Part shown: positions 10,457 to 21,833 of the stretch, in pieces
Layout: the number at the start of each line of letters is the position of its first letter
How positions within the stretch are numbered: position 1 is the first letter of the stretch
Assembly (NCBI GenBank): GCA_012931725.1
Contig: CM022949.1
Span: forward strand, 45,027,239 to 45,091,238
Reading direction: 5' to 3'
Length of the DNA stretch: 64,000 nt
Source: Litsea cubeba
Taxonomy: Eukaryota > Streptophyta > Magnoliopsida > Laurales > Lauraceae
The notes under the pieces: generated by a model
The model's database searches: none
What the model saw: only the letters and a program-made list of their open reading frames with translations
Told to the model about the DNA's origin: nothing
Translations under genes and position numbers: made by a program

Positions 10457-12806
10457 TTAAGTGAATTTAACCTTTCTTGCCTTTTGTAATGCAAACTTAT
10501 TGATCAAGTTTTTGTATTCAAGGTTTTCCAAAATTTTCTTCTCAATAGATAAAATGGCTAATCCGCTTAATCTCTCTTGTGACATAGTTGATCGTAGATA
10601 AGATTTTATTAACTTTAATTTCGAAAAACTTCTTTCAGCGGAAGCAACGGTAATAAGTACCATTAATAGTATTCTATAAGCAATATATGAGTTTGGAAAA
10701 GACTCAATTTTATTTAAATAATCTAATACTTGAAGTGCACTTTGAGTTCCTGTTGGCAAAGCTTCTCTTAATACGTTTAGTTCTCCAAACAAGTCTATAC
10801 CTTCAATGTAATAATGCTCACCATGCTTTAGGAATTGCTCAAGATTAAGACAACTCTGTTTCAAATCATCATCATCTAATAACTTCAACCTTTGATATCA
10901 AATAAAAATCCAAACATTTCTTCGTAGCTCTTAAGTTGTTTCAAACCTATTTCTAATAGATGAAAGTGCTTGATCCACAATACATAAAACGTAAGTAATT
11001 CTAAAAGACTCTTCTGGGGATTGAGTCACCTCGTTATCTGCACTCTCATCAAATTGTTTTTTCCTTCGAATTATACATCTTTCACTAAATATTGGTTCAA
11101 CATTCATTTCACGTGCTATACTTTTTGCAATATCTATAGATTTCTCAAATCCGTTTTCTCTAAACTTTTCAAAGAATGTAACAAGACCTTTTAATTCACT
11201 AATGGCACCATCAATATGCATTTTTTTAGATTGTAAACTTTTACTAACCAAATTAACAGAAGATAATATTTCATACCAAATAACCATACCTAATAAAAAC
11301 TCATAATTTCCTATATCATGTATAGCTAAACTTTCAGCTTCACTTTTTACTTTTGGATCGTCACTACTCTTTGCTAACTCAAGTAACGCATCTCTTATTT
11401 ATGGAGCTTAATACCTTATTCCTCTAACACTTTCTTCTCGACTCTCCCAACGTATTATTGATAATGCCTTAACAGTAAGCTTTTCACATTGTCTGTAAAG
11501 ATTTTCTACCGCTTAGTTGATGAAGAAAATAAACAATAGATACGTTGGACTACTCCAAACAAAGACACCGCTTTTGTACAAGAGTTTGCCATATCACTAA
11601 TAACTAAGTTAAAACTATGACATCCACAAGGTGTATAAAATGCTCTAGGATTCAAATCTAACAATCGTTTTTGCACACCTTGTTGCTTACCTTTCATATT
11701 CGATCCATTGTCACATCCCTGCCCTCTTACATCATTAATATCTAGATTAAATAGTTCTAAAACTTTGATAGTTCCTCAAAAAGTCCTTTTCCCGACGTAT
11801 CATCAACTTTTATAAAATCCAGAAAATATTCTTCAATTTGTACTGGGCTTATTGAAACATTTACAAATCGTAAAACAAGGGTCATTTGTTCATGATGACT
11901 TATATCCGGAGTGCAATCAATGATAACAGAAAAGTATTTTGCTTCTCGAAGTTTTGTAATTATGAAATTTCTTACTTCAGTTGCCAACAATTGTATCAAT
12001 TCATTTTGGATTATGTGCCCAAGATAGTGATTACTAATTACACCCTGTTTGATACGCTGAACATGTTCTTGCATTACCGGATCGAATTCAGCAATCATTT
12101 CAATAATACTTAAGAAAATCACATTATTCTCTTCATAAAGCTTCTCATTGCTTTCACAAAATGCCATGTTATTCTTAGAAATAATTTTAATCACAGCAAT
12201 AATTCTTACTAGTACATTTTTCCAATGTTTTTTTTTCCTTATCAATCTATTCTTGGATATCTTTATCAATTGTCTTATTATTTAATAACCTTTGTTTTAA
12301 ATCAATCCACAAAAGCATGTTTTTAGCATGTCCAGTTGAGTTTTCATGACGTTTTAGTTTAAGACTAATATTTCTCCCAATCTTGCATCATTCATTACTC
12401 AATTGACTTTTCTTAGACTTTGAAAATAACTTGCAGCAGAAACAAAAAACCTTATCGCAATGTTTTGAATATACCAACTATTTTCTATCAAACTTTTCTC
12501 CATTTGGCGCTATTTGAGTATAATGTCTAATTGAAAATCACCTTGACTTTTCACCGACTGGATATTTTAAACCGATTTCCCTAACTGGACCTTTTTCTAC
12601 TAATAAATCTCTTAGTTTTATGTCAACATTACTCCATTGTCCCGGGTCGTATATATCTGCAAGTAGAGTGTTAGATGGTTCACCGAGGTTCTCCTCAAGC
12701 GACGAACTTCCGCTGAGTTTAAGTTTATGTTCCTATTCTCATTCGGTTCACACTTTCATTACGTTCTATGCTAGGAAAAACATGTTCAATTTCATCGTTT
12801 TGTCTA
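10457..12806 (-). pseudogene. hAT copy A transposase, C-terminal three quarters (TTF/DUF4371/hAT-C type)
   Basis: Read on the minus strand, fragments in shifting frames encode a 'zinc finger MYM-type protein 1-like' hAT transposase. They cover the remnant of the N-terminal acidic and TTF zinc-finger region (near 12400-12800), a DUF4371 core (12269-11757: NELIQLLATEVRNFI, FSVIIDCTPDISHHEQMTL), a middle part (11697-10931), and the hAT dimerisation domain (10888-10457: VASAERSFSKLKLIKSYLRS). At least five stops or frameshifts separate them. The gene is cut at 12806/12807 by copy B. The protein would have catalysed DNA transposition. Confidence 0.85.
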
Positions 12807-13689
12807 CAGAGCCAGCTCACCTTATAGTCTAGTGAAACAAGTGGTGGGGGGCCTCACCATGATGGGGCCACATAATTTTGTAGGCCTGGATTGGGTTTTT
12901 TTCCTAATTCCAAAGCCCAATTCCAAAGCCCAATTCCCAAGCCCAACTACAACTTAACGGTAATAACACATTAACTACACATTATCGAAAACAAAAAAAC
13001 GCATTAACACTGCAACTCTTCGTTCTCCACAACTGACGACCCACCCTCGTAAGTAGTGATGCACGCATCTCAACTCTTCCAGCATGTAATTATCACTTTT
13101 GGCATTGCCATTAAAAGTGGTTGGCATGAATATGGCATCACTTCTTTAGACTCTCAGTCTCTCCCACTCTCAATCTCTCATCATCTCCTGACTAGTGACT
13201 CCATCCCTCATTCTCTCGATCCAGCCAGCCTCCCGGCTCCCCCTGCGCAGAACACAGTCACCATCTCATCTCGCATTCTCTCTCTCAGACTCACACTCTC
13301 ATCAATCATCATCTCCATCTGGACCATCTCTCCACACACAGATCTCCAAGAATTGCGACTCCATCTCCACCCATCACAGATCTCCATCTCCAAACTCCAC
13401 CCATCTCATCTCATCTGAGTCATCCCAGAAGGACCAGAACACCACCTCTCCACGGCCCACGCGCAACAGAACTAGCCATCTGATTCCATTCATCTCCCTC
13501 TGCAGGCTGCAGCAGTAGCTCATTTGGTAGAAGGATTTAAATTGAGGGCTGCATTTTCTGTTTGGATTGGGTATTTGGACCGCGCATGCTCTTTTGTGAT
13601 AGGTTCTTGGCTTTTTTTCTCCTTTTTTTTTTATCAAATCTGCATCCAATATACTGTTACAATATATGTGATCTATTTGTTATTATTAT

Positions 13690-16300
13690 GAAACGTAAAT
13701 TTGAATCTGGTGCTCAAAAACGTCTAACGGAAAAAAAAAAAAAAAAAAGAACAAGAGTTGATTCAATCTCAAAAAGATGCAATGTATAAATTTATTAAAA
13801 GAAATAAAGAAGATGAGATATTGAACCCACTTGTAGAGAATGAACAGCTAGAGGGTAATGACGAACATAAATTAGATGATAATGAAACATTTAGACAAAA
13901 CGATGAAATTGAACATGAACTCAATGATAATGAAACAATTAGACAAAACGATGAAATTGAACATGTTCTTCCTAGCATAGAACGTAATGAAAGTGCTGAA
14001 CCGAATGAGAATAGGAACATAAACTTAAACTCAGCGGAAGTTTCGTCGCTTGAGGAGAACCTCGGTGAACCATCTAACACTCTACTTGCAGATATATACG
14101 ACCCGGGACAATGGAGTAATGTTGACATAAAACTAAGAGATTTATTAGTAGAAAAAGGTCCAGTTAGGGAAATCGGTTTAAAATATCCGGTCGGTGAAAA
14201 GTCAAGGAGATTTTCAATTAGACATTATACTCAAATAGCGCCAAATGAGAAAAGTTTGATAGAAAATAGTTGGTATATTCAAAACATTGTGATAAGGTTT
14301 TTTGTTTCTACTGTAAGTTATTTTCGAAGTCTAAGAATAGTCAATTGAGTAATGAATGATGCAAAGATTGGAGAAATATTAGTCTTAAACTAAAACGTCA
14401 TGAAAACTCAACTGGACATGCTAAAAACATGCTTTTGTGGATTGATTTAAAACAAAGGTTATTAAATAATAAGACAATTGATAAAGATATCCAAGAATAG
14501 ATTGATAAGGAAAAAAAACATTGGAAAAATGTACTAGTAAGAATTATTGCTGTGATTAAAACTATTTCTAAGAATAACATGGCATTTCGTGGAAGCAATG
14601 AGAAGCTTTATGAAGAGAATAATGGGATTTTCTTAAGTATTATTGAAATGATTGCTGAATTCGATCCAGTAATGCAAAAACATGTTCAGCGTATCAAACA
14701 GGGTGTAATTAGTAATCACTATCTTGGGCACATAATCCAAAATGAATTGATACAATTGTTGGCAACTGAAGTAAGAAATTTCATAATTACAAAACTTCGA
14801 GAAGCAAAATACTTTTCTGTCATCCTTGATTGCACTCTGGATATAAGTCATCATGAACAAATGACCCTTGTTTTATGATTTGTAAATGTTTCAATAAGCC
14901 CGGTACAAATTGAATAATATTTTCTGGATTTTATAAAAGTTGATGATACGTCGGGAAAAGGACTTTTTGAGGAACTTATTGAAGTTTTAGAACTATTTAA
15001 TCTAGATATTAATGATGTAAGAGAGGCAGGGATATGACAATGGATCGAATATGAAAGGTAAGCAACAAGGTGTGCAAAACGATTGTTAGATTTGAATCCT
15101 AGAGCATTTTATACACCTTGTGGATGTCATAGTCTTAACTTAGTTACTAGTGATATGGCAAACTCTTGTACAAAAGCGGTGTCTTTTTTTTTAGTAGTCC
15201 TAACGTATCTATTGTTTATTTTCTTCATCAACTAAGCGGTGGAAAATCTTTACAGACAATGTGAAAAGCTTACTGTTAAGACATTATCAATAACACGTTG
15301 GAAGAGTCGAGAAGAAAGTGTTAGAGCAATAAGGTATCAAGCTCCAGAAATAAGAGATGCGTTACTCGAGTTAGCAAAGAGTAGTGACGATCCAAAAGTA
15401 AAAAGTGAAGCTGAAAGTTTAGCTATACATGATATAGGAAATTATGAGTTTTTATAGGTATGGTTATTTGGTATGAAATATTATCTTTTGTTAATTTGGT
15501 TTAGTAAAAGTTTACAATCTAAAAAAATGCATATTGATGGTGCCATTAGTGAATTAAAAGGTCTTGTTACATTTATTGAAAAGTTTAGAGAAAACGGATT
15601 TGAGAAATCTATAGATATTGCAAAAAGTATAGCACGTGAAATGAATGTTGAACCAATATTTAGTGAAAGATGTATAATTCGAAGGAAAAAAAAATTTGAT
15701 GAGAGTGCAGATAACGAGGTGACTCAATCCCCAGAAGAGTCTTTTAGAATTACTTACGTTTTATGTATTGTGGATCAAGCACTTTCATCTATTAGAAATA
15801 GGTTTGAACAACTTAAGAGCTACGAAGAAATGTTTGGATTTTTATTTGATATCAAAAGGTTGAAGTTATTAGATGATGATGATTTGAAACAGAGTTGTCT
15901 TAATCTTGAGCAATTCCTAAAGCATGGTGAGCATTATTACATTGAAGGTATAGACTTGTTTGGAGAACTAAAAGTATTAAGAGAAGCTTTGCCAACAGGA
16001 ACTCAAAGTGCACTTCAAGTATTAGATTATTTAAATAAAATTGAGTCTTTTCCAAACTCATATATTGCTTATAGAATACTATTAACAGTACTTATTACCG
16101 TTGCTTCCGCTGAAAGAAGTTTTTCGAAATTAAAGTTAATAAAATCTTATCTACGATCAACTATGTCACAAGAGAGATTTAGCGGATTAGCCATTTTATC
16201 TATTGAGAAGAAAATTTTGGAAAACCTTGAATACAAAAACTTGATCAATAAGTTTGCATCACAAGAGGCAAGAAAGGTTAAATTCACTTTAAAAAAATGA
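13690..16300 (+). pseudogene. hAT copy B transposase (TTF zinc finger, DUF4371, hAT dimerisation), frame-broken
   Basis: Order of parts: a Lys/Arg-rich start (MKRKFESGAQKRL, 13690) broken at a poly-A run of 19; an acidic repeat-like region with NDEIEH and NETIRQ units (13758-14000); a TTF-type zinc-finger region (DPGQWSNVDIKLRDLLVEK to about 14340); a DUF4371 core (14552-14878, LDCTLDISHHEQM); then 15239-15457 and 15473-16300, ending in the hAT dimerisation domain (VASAERSFSKLKLIKSYLRS). At least five breaks are visible, including 14348 (TGA), 14878 and 15457. The coding regions of A and B are similar enough to be members of one young family. Confidence 0.85.
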
Positions 16301-16318
16301 ATCTCTTAACAAGTTCCA

Positions 16319-16320
<2 letters not shown>

Positions 16321-16362
<42 letters not shown>
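16321..16362. repeat. 42-base poly-C tract
   Basis: An uninterrupted run of 42 C just downstream of the copy B transposase stop, followed by A-rich and T-rich runs. It occupies the same place as the T/G tracts in the other hAT copies. The length could be affected by assembly. Confidence 0.85.
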
Positions 16363-16541
16363 ACAAAATTAAAAAAAAAACCAATCTTTTTTTTTTTTTA
16401 AGTCCGCCAATGTACTACTCATAGTGTACATTGCCGATCCCAAGCCCGGATTAAAGACGAGGGTTTTCTCATGTCACACATAGAAGCTAGGGGCCTCGTT
16501 TATACTTTCGCCTGGGGCCACATATTGTCTTGAGATGGCCC

Positions 16542-17318
16542 TTGTCTAATTGTTTCATTATCATCGAGTTCATGTTCAATTTCATCGTTTTGTCTAATTG
16601 TTTCATTATCATCTAATTTATGTTCGTCATTACCCTCTAGCTGTTCATTCTCTACAGGTGGGTTCAATATCTCATCTTCTTTATTTCTTTTAATAAATTT
16701 ATATATTGCATCTTTTTGAGATTGAATCAACTCTTGTTCTTTTTTTTTTCCGTTAGACATTTTTGAGCACCAGATTCAAATTTACATTTCATAATAATAA
16801 CAAATAGATCACATATATTGTAACAGTATATTGGATGCAGATTTGATAAAAAAATATAAAAAAAAAAGGAGAAAAAAAGCCAAGAACCTGTCCCAAAAGA
16901 GCATGCGCGGTCCAAATATCCAATCCAAGCAGAAAATGCAGCCCTCAATTTAAATCCGTCTACCAAATGAGCTACTGCTGCAGCCTGTAGAGGGAGATGA
17001 ACGGAATCAGATGGCTAGTTCTGCGCGTGGGCCGTGGAGAGGTGGTGTTCTGGCCCTTCTGGGATGACTCAGATGAGATGGGTGGAGTCTGGAGATGGAG
17101 ATCTGTGATGGGTGGAGATGGAGTCGCAATTCTTGGAGATCTGTGTGGAGAGATGGTCCAGATGGAGATGATGATTGATGAGAGTGAGAGTCTGAGAGAG
17201 AGAATGAGAGATGAGATGGTGACTGTGTTCTGCGCAGGGAGCCGGGAGGCTGGCTGGATCGAGAGATTGAGGGATGGAGTCACTAGTCAGGAGATGATGA
17301 GAGATTGAGAGTGAGAGA
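16542..17318 (-). pseudogene. hAT copy A, 5' part (N-terminal transposase coding and leader)
   Basis: After copy B the outer element resumes. On the minus strand it reads a methionine-initiated, Lys-rich start (near 16790) and IQSQKDAIYKFIKRNKEDEI with the acidic NDEHKLDD and NETIRQ units down to the copy B junction. Further right (16960-17318) is the GA-rich complement of the CT-rich leader. The copia element interrupts this leader at 17319; the leader continues at 21216. Confidence 0.8.
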
Positions 17319-17596
17319 TGTTAATGAGGATGTTCAGGCCCATTTAGGCCCATTCTGTATATGTATCATTAGTCAAAGCCTCGTGTACATACTAAGTTTG
17401 GCTGCTAATTGTTAGGATCTAGATTTGATATGATTGTGATTAGAGCAGCTAATTGTTAGGATCTAGATTTGATATGATTGTGTAAATTGATTGTAATTAG
17501 GGCCTTCAGCCCCTATTTATATGAAGCTCAGTCGATCCTCAAAGGATACGACAATTCATCATATTCACATTCTGTTTTCCATCTCTCAAATTGACA
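17319..17596 (+). repeat. copia-1 5' LTR
   Basis: Begins tgttaatgagg and ends aaattgaca (TG...CA). It contains an internal duplication of 'gctaattgttaggatctag'. Differences from the 3' LTR were seen at about 17335 (c/t) and in 'gattagagcagc' versus 'gattagaacagc'. Confidence 0.93.
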
Positions 17597-17608
17597 TGGT
17601 ATCAGAGC
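17597..17608 (+). promoter_or_regulatory. copia-1 primer-binding site
   Basis: tggtatcagagc directly follows the LTR. It is complementary to the 3' end of initiator tRNA-Met, the usual copia primer. Confidence 0.9.
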
Positions 17609-17725
17609 AGGTTTTTAATCATCTGTGATCATCTCCTAGTCATCTTCCAAGCGTTGGAAGCCGAGGTTAATCATCTGTGATCATCTCCTAGTCATCTTCC
17701 ACGCATTGGAAGCCATTGATCTTCT
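17609..17725 (+). repeat. 52-bp tandem duplication in the copia-1 leader
   Basis: The unit beginning 'aatcatctgtgatcatctcc' occurs twice (about 17617 and 17669) with two or three differences. In a complete element gag would begin in this region. Confidence 0.7.
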
Positions 17726-20700
17726 TTGATCATCCCTGATCATATCAGATCAGGAGTCTCTCCTGAAATGATCCAACAGATGATTCTCCAGGCCTTCGCC
17801 ACTCTTGGTATATCTGGTAAAAATCAATCTCCCTCTCACTGGTATTTTGATTCTGGTGCCTCCAATCATATGACATCATCCTCCAAAAATTTCTCCACAA
17901 TTAAACCATATGATGGCCAGATTAAAGTCCATGCTGCTAATGGAACCACTATACCAATTACATCTGTTGGTGATATCTCCCATTCTCTTCCTTTACATGA
18001 TGTCTTTTGTTCCAAAAATCTTTCTACCAACTTAATTTCTGTTGGTCAATTGGTTGATAATAACTGCAATGTTTGTTTTCCTCCTCTGGTTGTGTGGTGC
18101 AGGATCAGGAGACGGGGAAGGTAATAGTGAAGGGGCCTAAGTGTGGGCGTTTGTTTCCTCTTCACATAGTAACACCGACTCCAGATATGTCCTTGTTTGC
18201 TTTATCAGTCGTTTCTAGGAATAATGTGCAGTTGTGGCACAATAGATTAGGCCATCCCAATTCAACCATTTTGTTATCTTTGTTAAATTCTGGTCATATT
18301 AATAAAATGAAGTTTTTATCATCAGATGTTGCTATTGATTGCACCACTTGTAAGCTGGGTAAAAGTAAAACTTTGCCTTTTCCTTTACATGTCTCTTCTG
18401 CTACCCAAAGTTTTGATTTAATACATAGTGATGTTTGGGGTGTTGCACCAATTATTTCTCATTCACAGTATAAGTACTTCGTAACTTTCATTGATGATTA
18501 TAGCCGGTTTACATGGATTTATTTTCTACATGCCAAGTCTGAAGTTTTTGATGTATTTAAAAAATTCTTGAGTTATGTTCAAAATCAATTTTCAACATGT
18601 ATTAAGGCTCTTCGGACCGACTCAGGAGGGGAATATGTGTCCAAACAATTTCAGGAATTTTTACAAGACAGAGGGATTATATCCCAACGGACTTGTCCCT
18701 ATACTCCCCAACAAAATGGTGTGGCAGAACGGAAAAATCGTCATCTTCTAGACATGGTCAGATGTTTATTATTAGAATCTTCCGTTCCACCCAGATTTTG
18801 GTCAGAAGCTTTAACCACTGCTATTCATATCATCAATCGTCTTCCTTCTCCAAAACTTCAAAACACATCTCCATATTTTCGTCTTTTCAAACTGAACCAC
18901 AATACATAAATTTCCACACTTTTGGTTGTGTTTGTTTTGTTCATCTTCCCACACACGAACGATCCAAGTTATCCGCACAATCTGTAAAATGTGCATTTCT
19001 TGGTTATGCTTCCCACCAAAAAGGTTTTGTTTGTTATGACCCCACCTCCAAGCGTATTCGCATTTCTAGAAATGTTGTCTTTTTGAACATCAGTATTTTT
19101 TTCAATCTTATCCTGATTCATCTTCAGAAATCTCTTTTTCTAAAGTACCATCCTTTGATGATGAATGTCTTCCTTCGCCTTTGCGATTTCATCCGGACAA
19201 GGTGTATACTCGTCGACAAGGACCAGATCCCACTACTTTACCCCATTTGCAAGAACCGATCCCGAATCCTGCTCCAGCATAAACTTTACCTCAACTTGCT
19301 ATTCGTCGTTCTGCTCGTATATCTCGTCCACCGGATCGATACGGCTTCTCTCATTCTTCATATTTTGCTACTTTATCATCTGTATCCATTCCTACATCTT
19401 ATTCACAAGCAGCAAAACAGGAGTGCTGGAGACAGGCTATGGAAGAAGAACTTAGTGCTCTACAGCAGAACCAAACCTGGGTTACTGTTCCCTGTCCAGC
19501 TTCGGTAAAACCTATTGGGAGTAAATGGGTTTACTCTGTTAAATTAAAGGCAGATGGTACTTTGGATAGATATAAGGCTAGGCTTGTGGCCCTTGGCAAC
19601 CGACAGGAATATGGCATTGACTATGAAGAGACTTTTGCGCCTGTTGCAAAAATGACTACTGTTCGTACCATCCTTGCTATAGCTGCCTCTCAATCCTGGC
19701 CTCTTTTTCAATTTGATGTGAAAAACGCATTCCTTCATGTTGATCTTAAGGAAGAAGTTTACATGCGTTTGCCTCAAGGTTTCACAAATCCATCAGAAAA
19801 TCAAGTTGCTCTTCTGAAACGATCCTTGTATGGGCTAAAACAAGCACCACGAGCATGGTTTGACAAATTCAAGGATGCTTTACTTAAGCTACAGTTTCAG
19901 CAGAGTCCTTATGATCCATCGTTGTTTTTGCATCACGCATCAACAGGAATCACCATCCTTCTTGTCTATGTAGACGATATTATCATCACTGGGACAGATA
20001 CAGCAACGATTCAAGATCTCCAAGTTTCTCTGCATCAATCTTTTCATATGAAGGATCTGGGCCCTCTACAATATTTCTTGGGATTGGAAGTTCATCACTC
20101 CGAGAAAGGGTTGATTTTACATCAACATAAGTATACCATGGATTTGATTGAATCCGCAGGCCTGTCAAAGTCCACTCCTGTGGATACTCCTCTGGAACTG
20201 AATCTCAAACTCCATACTGACAGTGGTGATCCCCTGTCTGATCCGACATATTTTCGTCAACTTGTCGGTAGTCTTATATATTTGACTACTACTCGTCCTG
20301 ACATCAGTTATGCAGTCAACTTGATGAGTCAGGTATATGACCAAGCCTCATCATCTACATTTAGCGGCAGTTCGGCGCATCATTCGTTATCTTCTTGGAA
20401 CTTCTCACCGAGGCTTGTTTTTTTCCTGTTGGCTCTCAGATGACTTTGTCTGCCTATTCTGATGCTGATTGGGCAGGTTGTCCTGATACTCGAAGGTCCA
20501 CCACAGGCTGGTGCATGTTCTTAGGTGATGCTCTTATTTCATGGAAAGTGAAGAAACAGGACAGAGTGTCCAAATCATCAACCGAGGCAGAATACCGGGC
20601 CATGTCTGCTGCATGCTCCGAAATTATATGGCTTCGTGGTCTTCTCGAGGAACTGGGGTTCACCCAAAAATCTTCCACCCCATTACATGCGGATAACACC

Positions 20701-20925
20701 AGTGCCATTCGGATTACTGAGAATCCAGTATTTCATGAGAGAACTAAACACATCGAGGTGGCTTGTCATTTTATCAGAGATGAATATCTACGCAATGTCA
20801 TTTCACTCCCGTTTATCTCCTCAAGCCTCCAGACTGCTGACATTTTTACTAAAGCACTTCCTCGACCACGTCATCAATTCTTGACTGACAAATTGATGCT
20901 TGTTGACTCATCGGCATCAATTTGA
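17726..20925 (+). pseudogene. copia-1 pol polyprotein (protease, integrase, reverse transcriptase, RNase H), frame-broken
   Basis: In order: the last gag residues and protease with an intact DSGAS motif (WYFDSGASNHMT, about 17847); the GAG-pre-integrase zinc motif (LWHNRLGHPN ... CTTCKLGKSK, 18230-18360); the integrase core with VHSDVWG-like and FIDDYSR motifs, TDSGGEY and ERKNRHLLD (18420-18900); reverse transcriptase from 19439 with VYVDDIIITGTD (about 19965); RNase H with SDADWAG and STEAEYRA (20458-20600); and the C-terminal ADIFTKALPRPRH before the stop at 20923-20925. Frame changes near 18100, 18900-19440 and 20390 break it. The encoded enzymes would copy and integrate the element. Confidence 0.92.
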
Positions 20926-20932
20926 GGGGGGG
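20923..20932 (+). promoter_or_regulatory. copia-1 polypurine tract
   Basis: The purine run gaggggggg immediately before the 3' LTR is the expected plus-strand primer. Confidence 0.85.
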
Positions 20933-21210
20933 TGTTAATGAGGATGTTTAGGCCCATTTAGGCCCATTCTGTATATGTATCATTAGTCAAAGCCTCGTGT
21001 ACATACTAAGTTTGGCTGCTAATTGTTAGGATCTAGATTTGATATGATTGTGATTAGAACAGCTAATTGTTAGGATCTAGATTTGATATGATTGTGTAAA
21101 TTGATTGTAATTAGGGCCTTCAGCCCCTATTTATATGAAGCTCAGTCGATCCTCAAAGGATACGACAATTCATCATATTCACATTCTGTTTTCCATCTCT
21201 CAAATTGACA
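20933..21210 (+). repeat. copia-1 3' LTR
   Basis: 278 bp, starting tgttaatgagg and ending aaattgaca, followed by the duplicated target agaga (21211-21215). Confidence 0.93.
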
Positions 21211-21215
21211 AGAGA

Positions 21216-21553
21216 GACTGAGAATCTAAAGAAGTGATGCCACATTCATGCCAACCACTTTTAATGGCAATGCCAAAAGCGATAATTACATGCTGGAAGA
21301 GTTGAGATGGGTGCATCACCACTTACCAGGGTGGGTCGTCAGTTGTGGAGAACGAAGAGTTGCAGTGTTAATGCGTTTTTTGTTTTCGATAATGTGTAGT
21401 TAATGTGTTATTACCGTTAAGTTGTAGTTGGGCTTGGGAATTGGGCTTTGGAATTGGGAAGAAAACCCAACCCACGCCTACAAAATTATGTGGCCCCATC
21501 ATGGTGAGGCCCCCACCACTTGCTTCACTAGCCTATAAGGTGAGCCGGCTCCA
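21216..21553 (-). mobile_element. hAT copy A, 5' terminal segment
   Basis: This segment continues the copy A leader after the copia insertion and ends at the terminal repeat 'gtgagccggctcca'. The same sequence, inverted, begins copies B (12807) and D (35781), for example 'ggtgaggccccccaccacttg'-type sequence next to the terminus. Confidence 0.85.
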
Positions 21554-21561
21554 ACTTCAGC
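21554..21561. repeat. Target-site duplication, right copy
   Basis: The octamer acttcagc directly follows the right hAT terminus. It is identical to 10187-10194. Confidence 0.88.
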
Positions 21562-21833
21562 TCCAGCATCCTGAACATGGAAAGGTCAGATAGCTCATCC
21601 AGGAAAAGGAGGGGAGTGACTTGATTTGCATGTGCCAAGGAGAAGCGAATGCATTCCTCTCTCAGCATTCCTTTTTGGATAGTGACATCTATATTCAACT
21701 TGTTGGAAATCTGGTCCTCATACTTCATACAGCGCCTTATAATAGCTCCCCAATCCAAATAAGGTATTCTAGGAGCATGGGAGAGGCACTTTAAAACAGC
21801 TGCAACTGTGTTTACATGTGTGACTGTTTTCAT
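21554..21833 (-). pseudogene. RST1: RST1-like exon, 5' part (split by the hAT composite)
   Basis: After acceptor tttcag the exon reads MKTVTHVNTVAAVLKCLSHA and DWGAIIRRCMKYEDQIS, ending at ELK where the transposon begins. The first eight bases, 21554-21561, are the target-site duplication. Joining to 10186 across the insertion restores ELKLQSCLLSRVDL in frame, as in RST1. Confidence 0.92.

Larger units (their letters stand above)
12807..16541 (+). mobile_element. hAT copy B, near-complete element nested in copy A
   Basis: The element starts 'cagagccagctcac' at 12807 and ends '...tgagatggccc' at 16541. The target sequence ttgtcta is duplicated at 12800-12806 and 16542-16548 (7 bp identical; an eighth base may have mutated). 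It is 3,735 bp long: an 880-bp CT-rich leader, the transposase gene and a 3' region with a 42-base poly-C tract. It is inserted in opposite orientation into the acidic N-terminal coding region of copy A. The terminal repeats match those of copies A, C and D. Confidence 0.85.
17319..21210 (+). mobile_element. Ty1/copia LTR retrotransposon (copia-1), complete ends, gag missing
   Basis: Two 278-bp LTRs (17319-17596 and 20933-21210) flank a pol region. The 5-bp duplication agaga lies at 17314-17318 and 21211-21215. A tRNA-iMet primer site (tggtatcagagc) follows the left LTR and a polypurine tract (gaggggggg) precedes the right one. By eye the LTRs differ at only two positions, so insertion was recent. 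The internal region starts almost directly with protease; gag is absent apart from its last residues. Confidence 0.93.
10195..21553. mobile_element. Composite hAT transposon inserted in an RST1-like exon
   Basis: The outer boundaries are the inverted ends 'cagggccgtctcac' (10195) and 'gtgagccggctcca' (ending 21553). The 8-bp direct repeat acttcagc flanks them at 10187-10194 and 21554-21561. Removing the element and one repeat restores an open RST1 frame. Within the 11,359 bp are hAT copy A (minus orientation, split in two), hAT copy B (12807-16541, plus orientation) inside A, and a Ty1/copia element (17319-21210) inside the 5' part of A. A and B are related to the copies at 33205-37173. Confidence 0.9.

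Noticed and set aside
13056..13518. Ser/Pro-rich frames of about 100-120 codons
   Set aside because: They come from the CT-rich 5' leader of hAT copy B and recur in copies A and D. The low complexity explains the openness.
13506..13530. A-box-like 'gtagctcatttggtagaag' in the hAT leader, also at 36470
   Set aside because: It has no matching B box downstream and recurs only as part of the hAT leader. It is not a tRNA gene.
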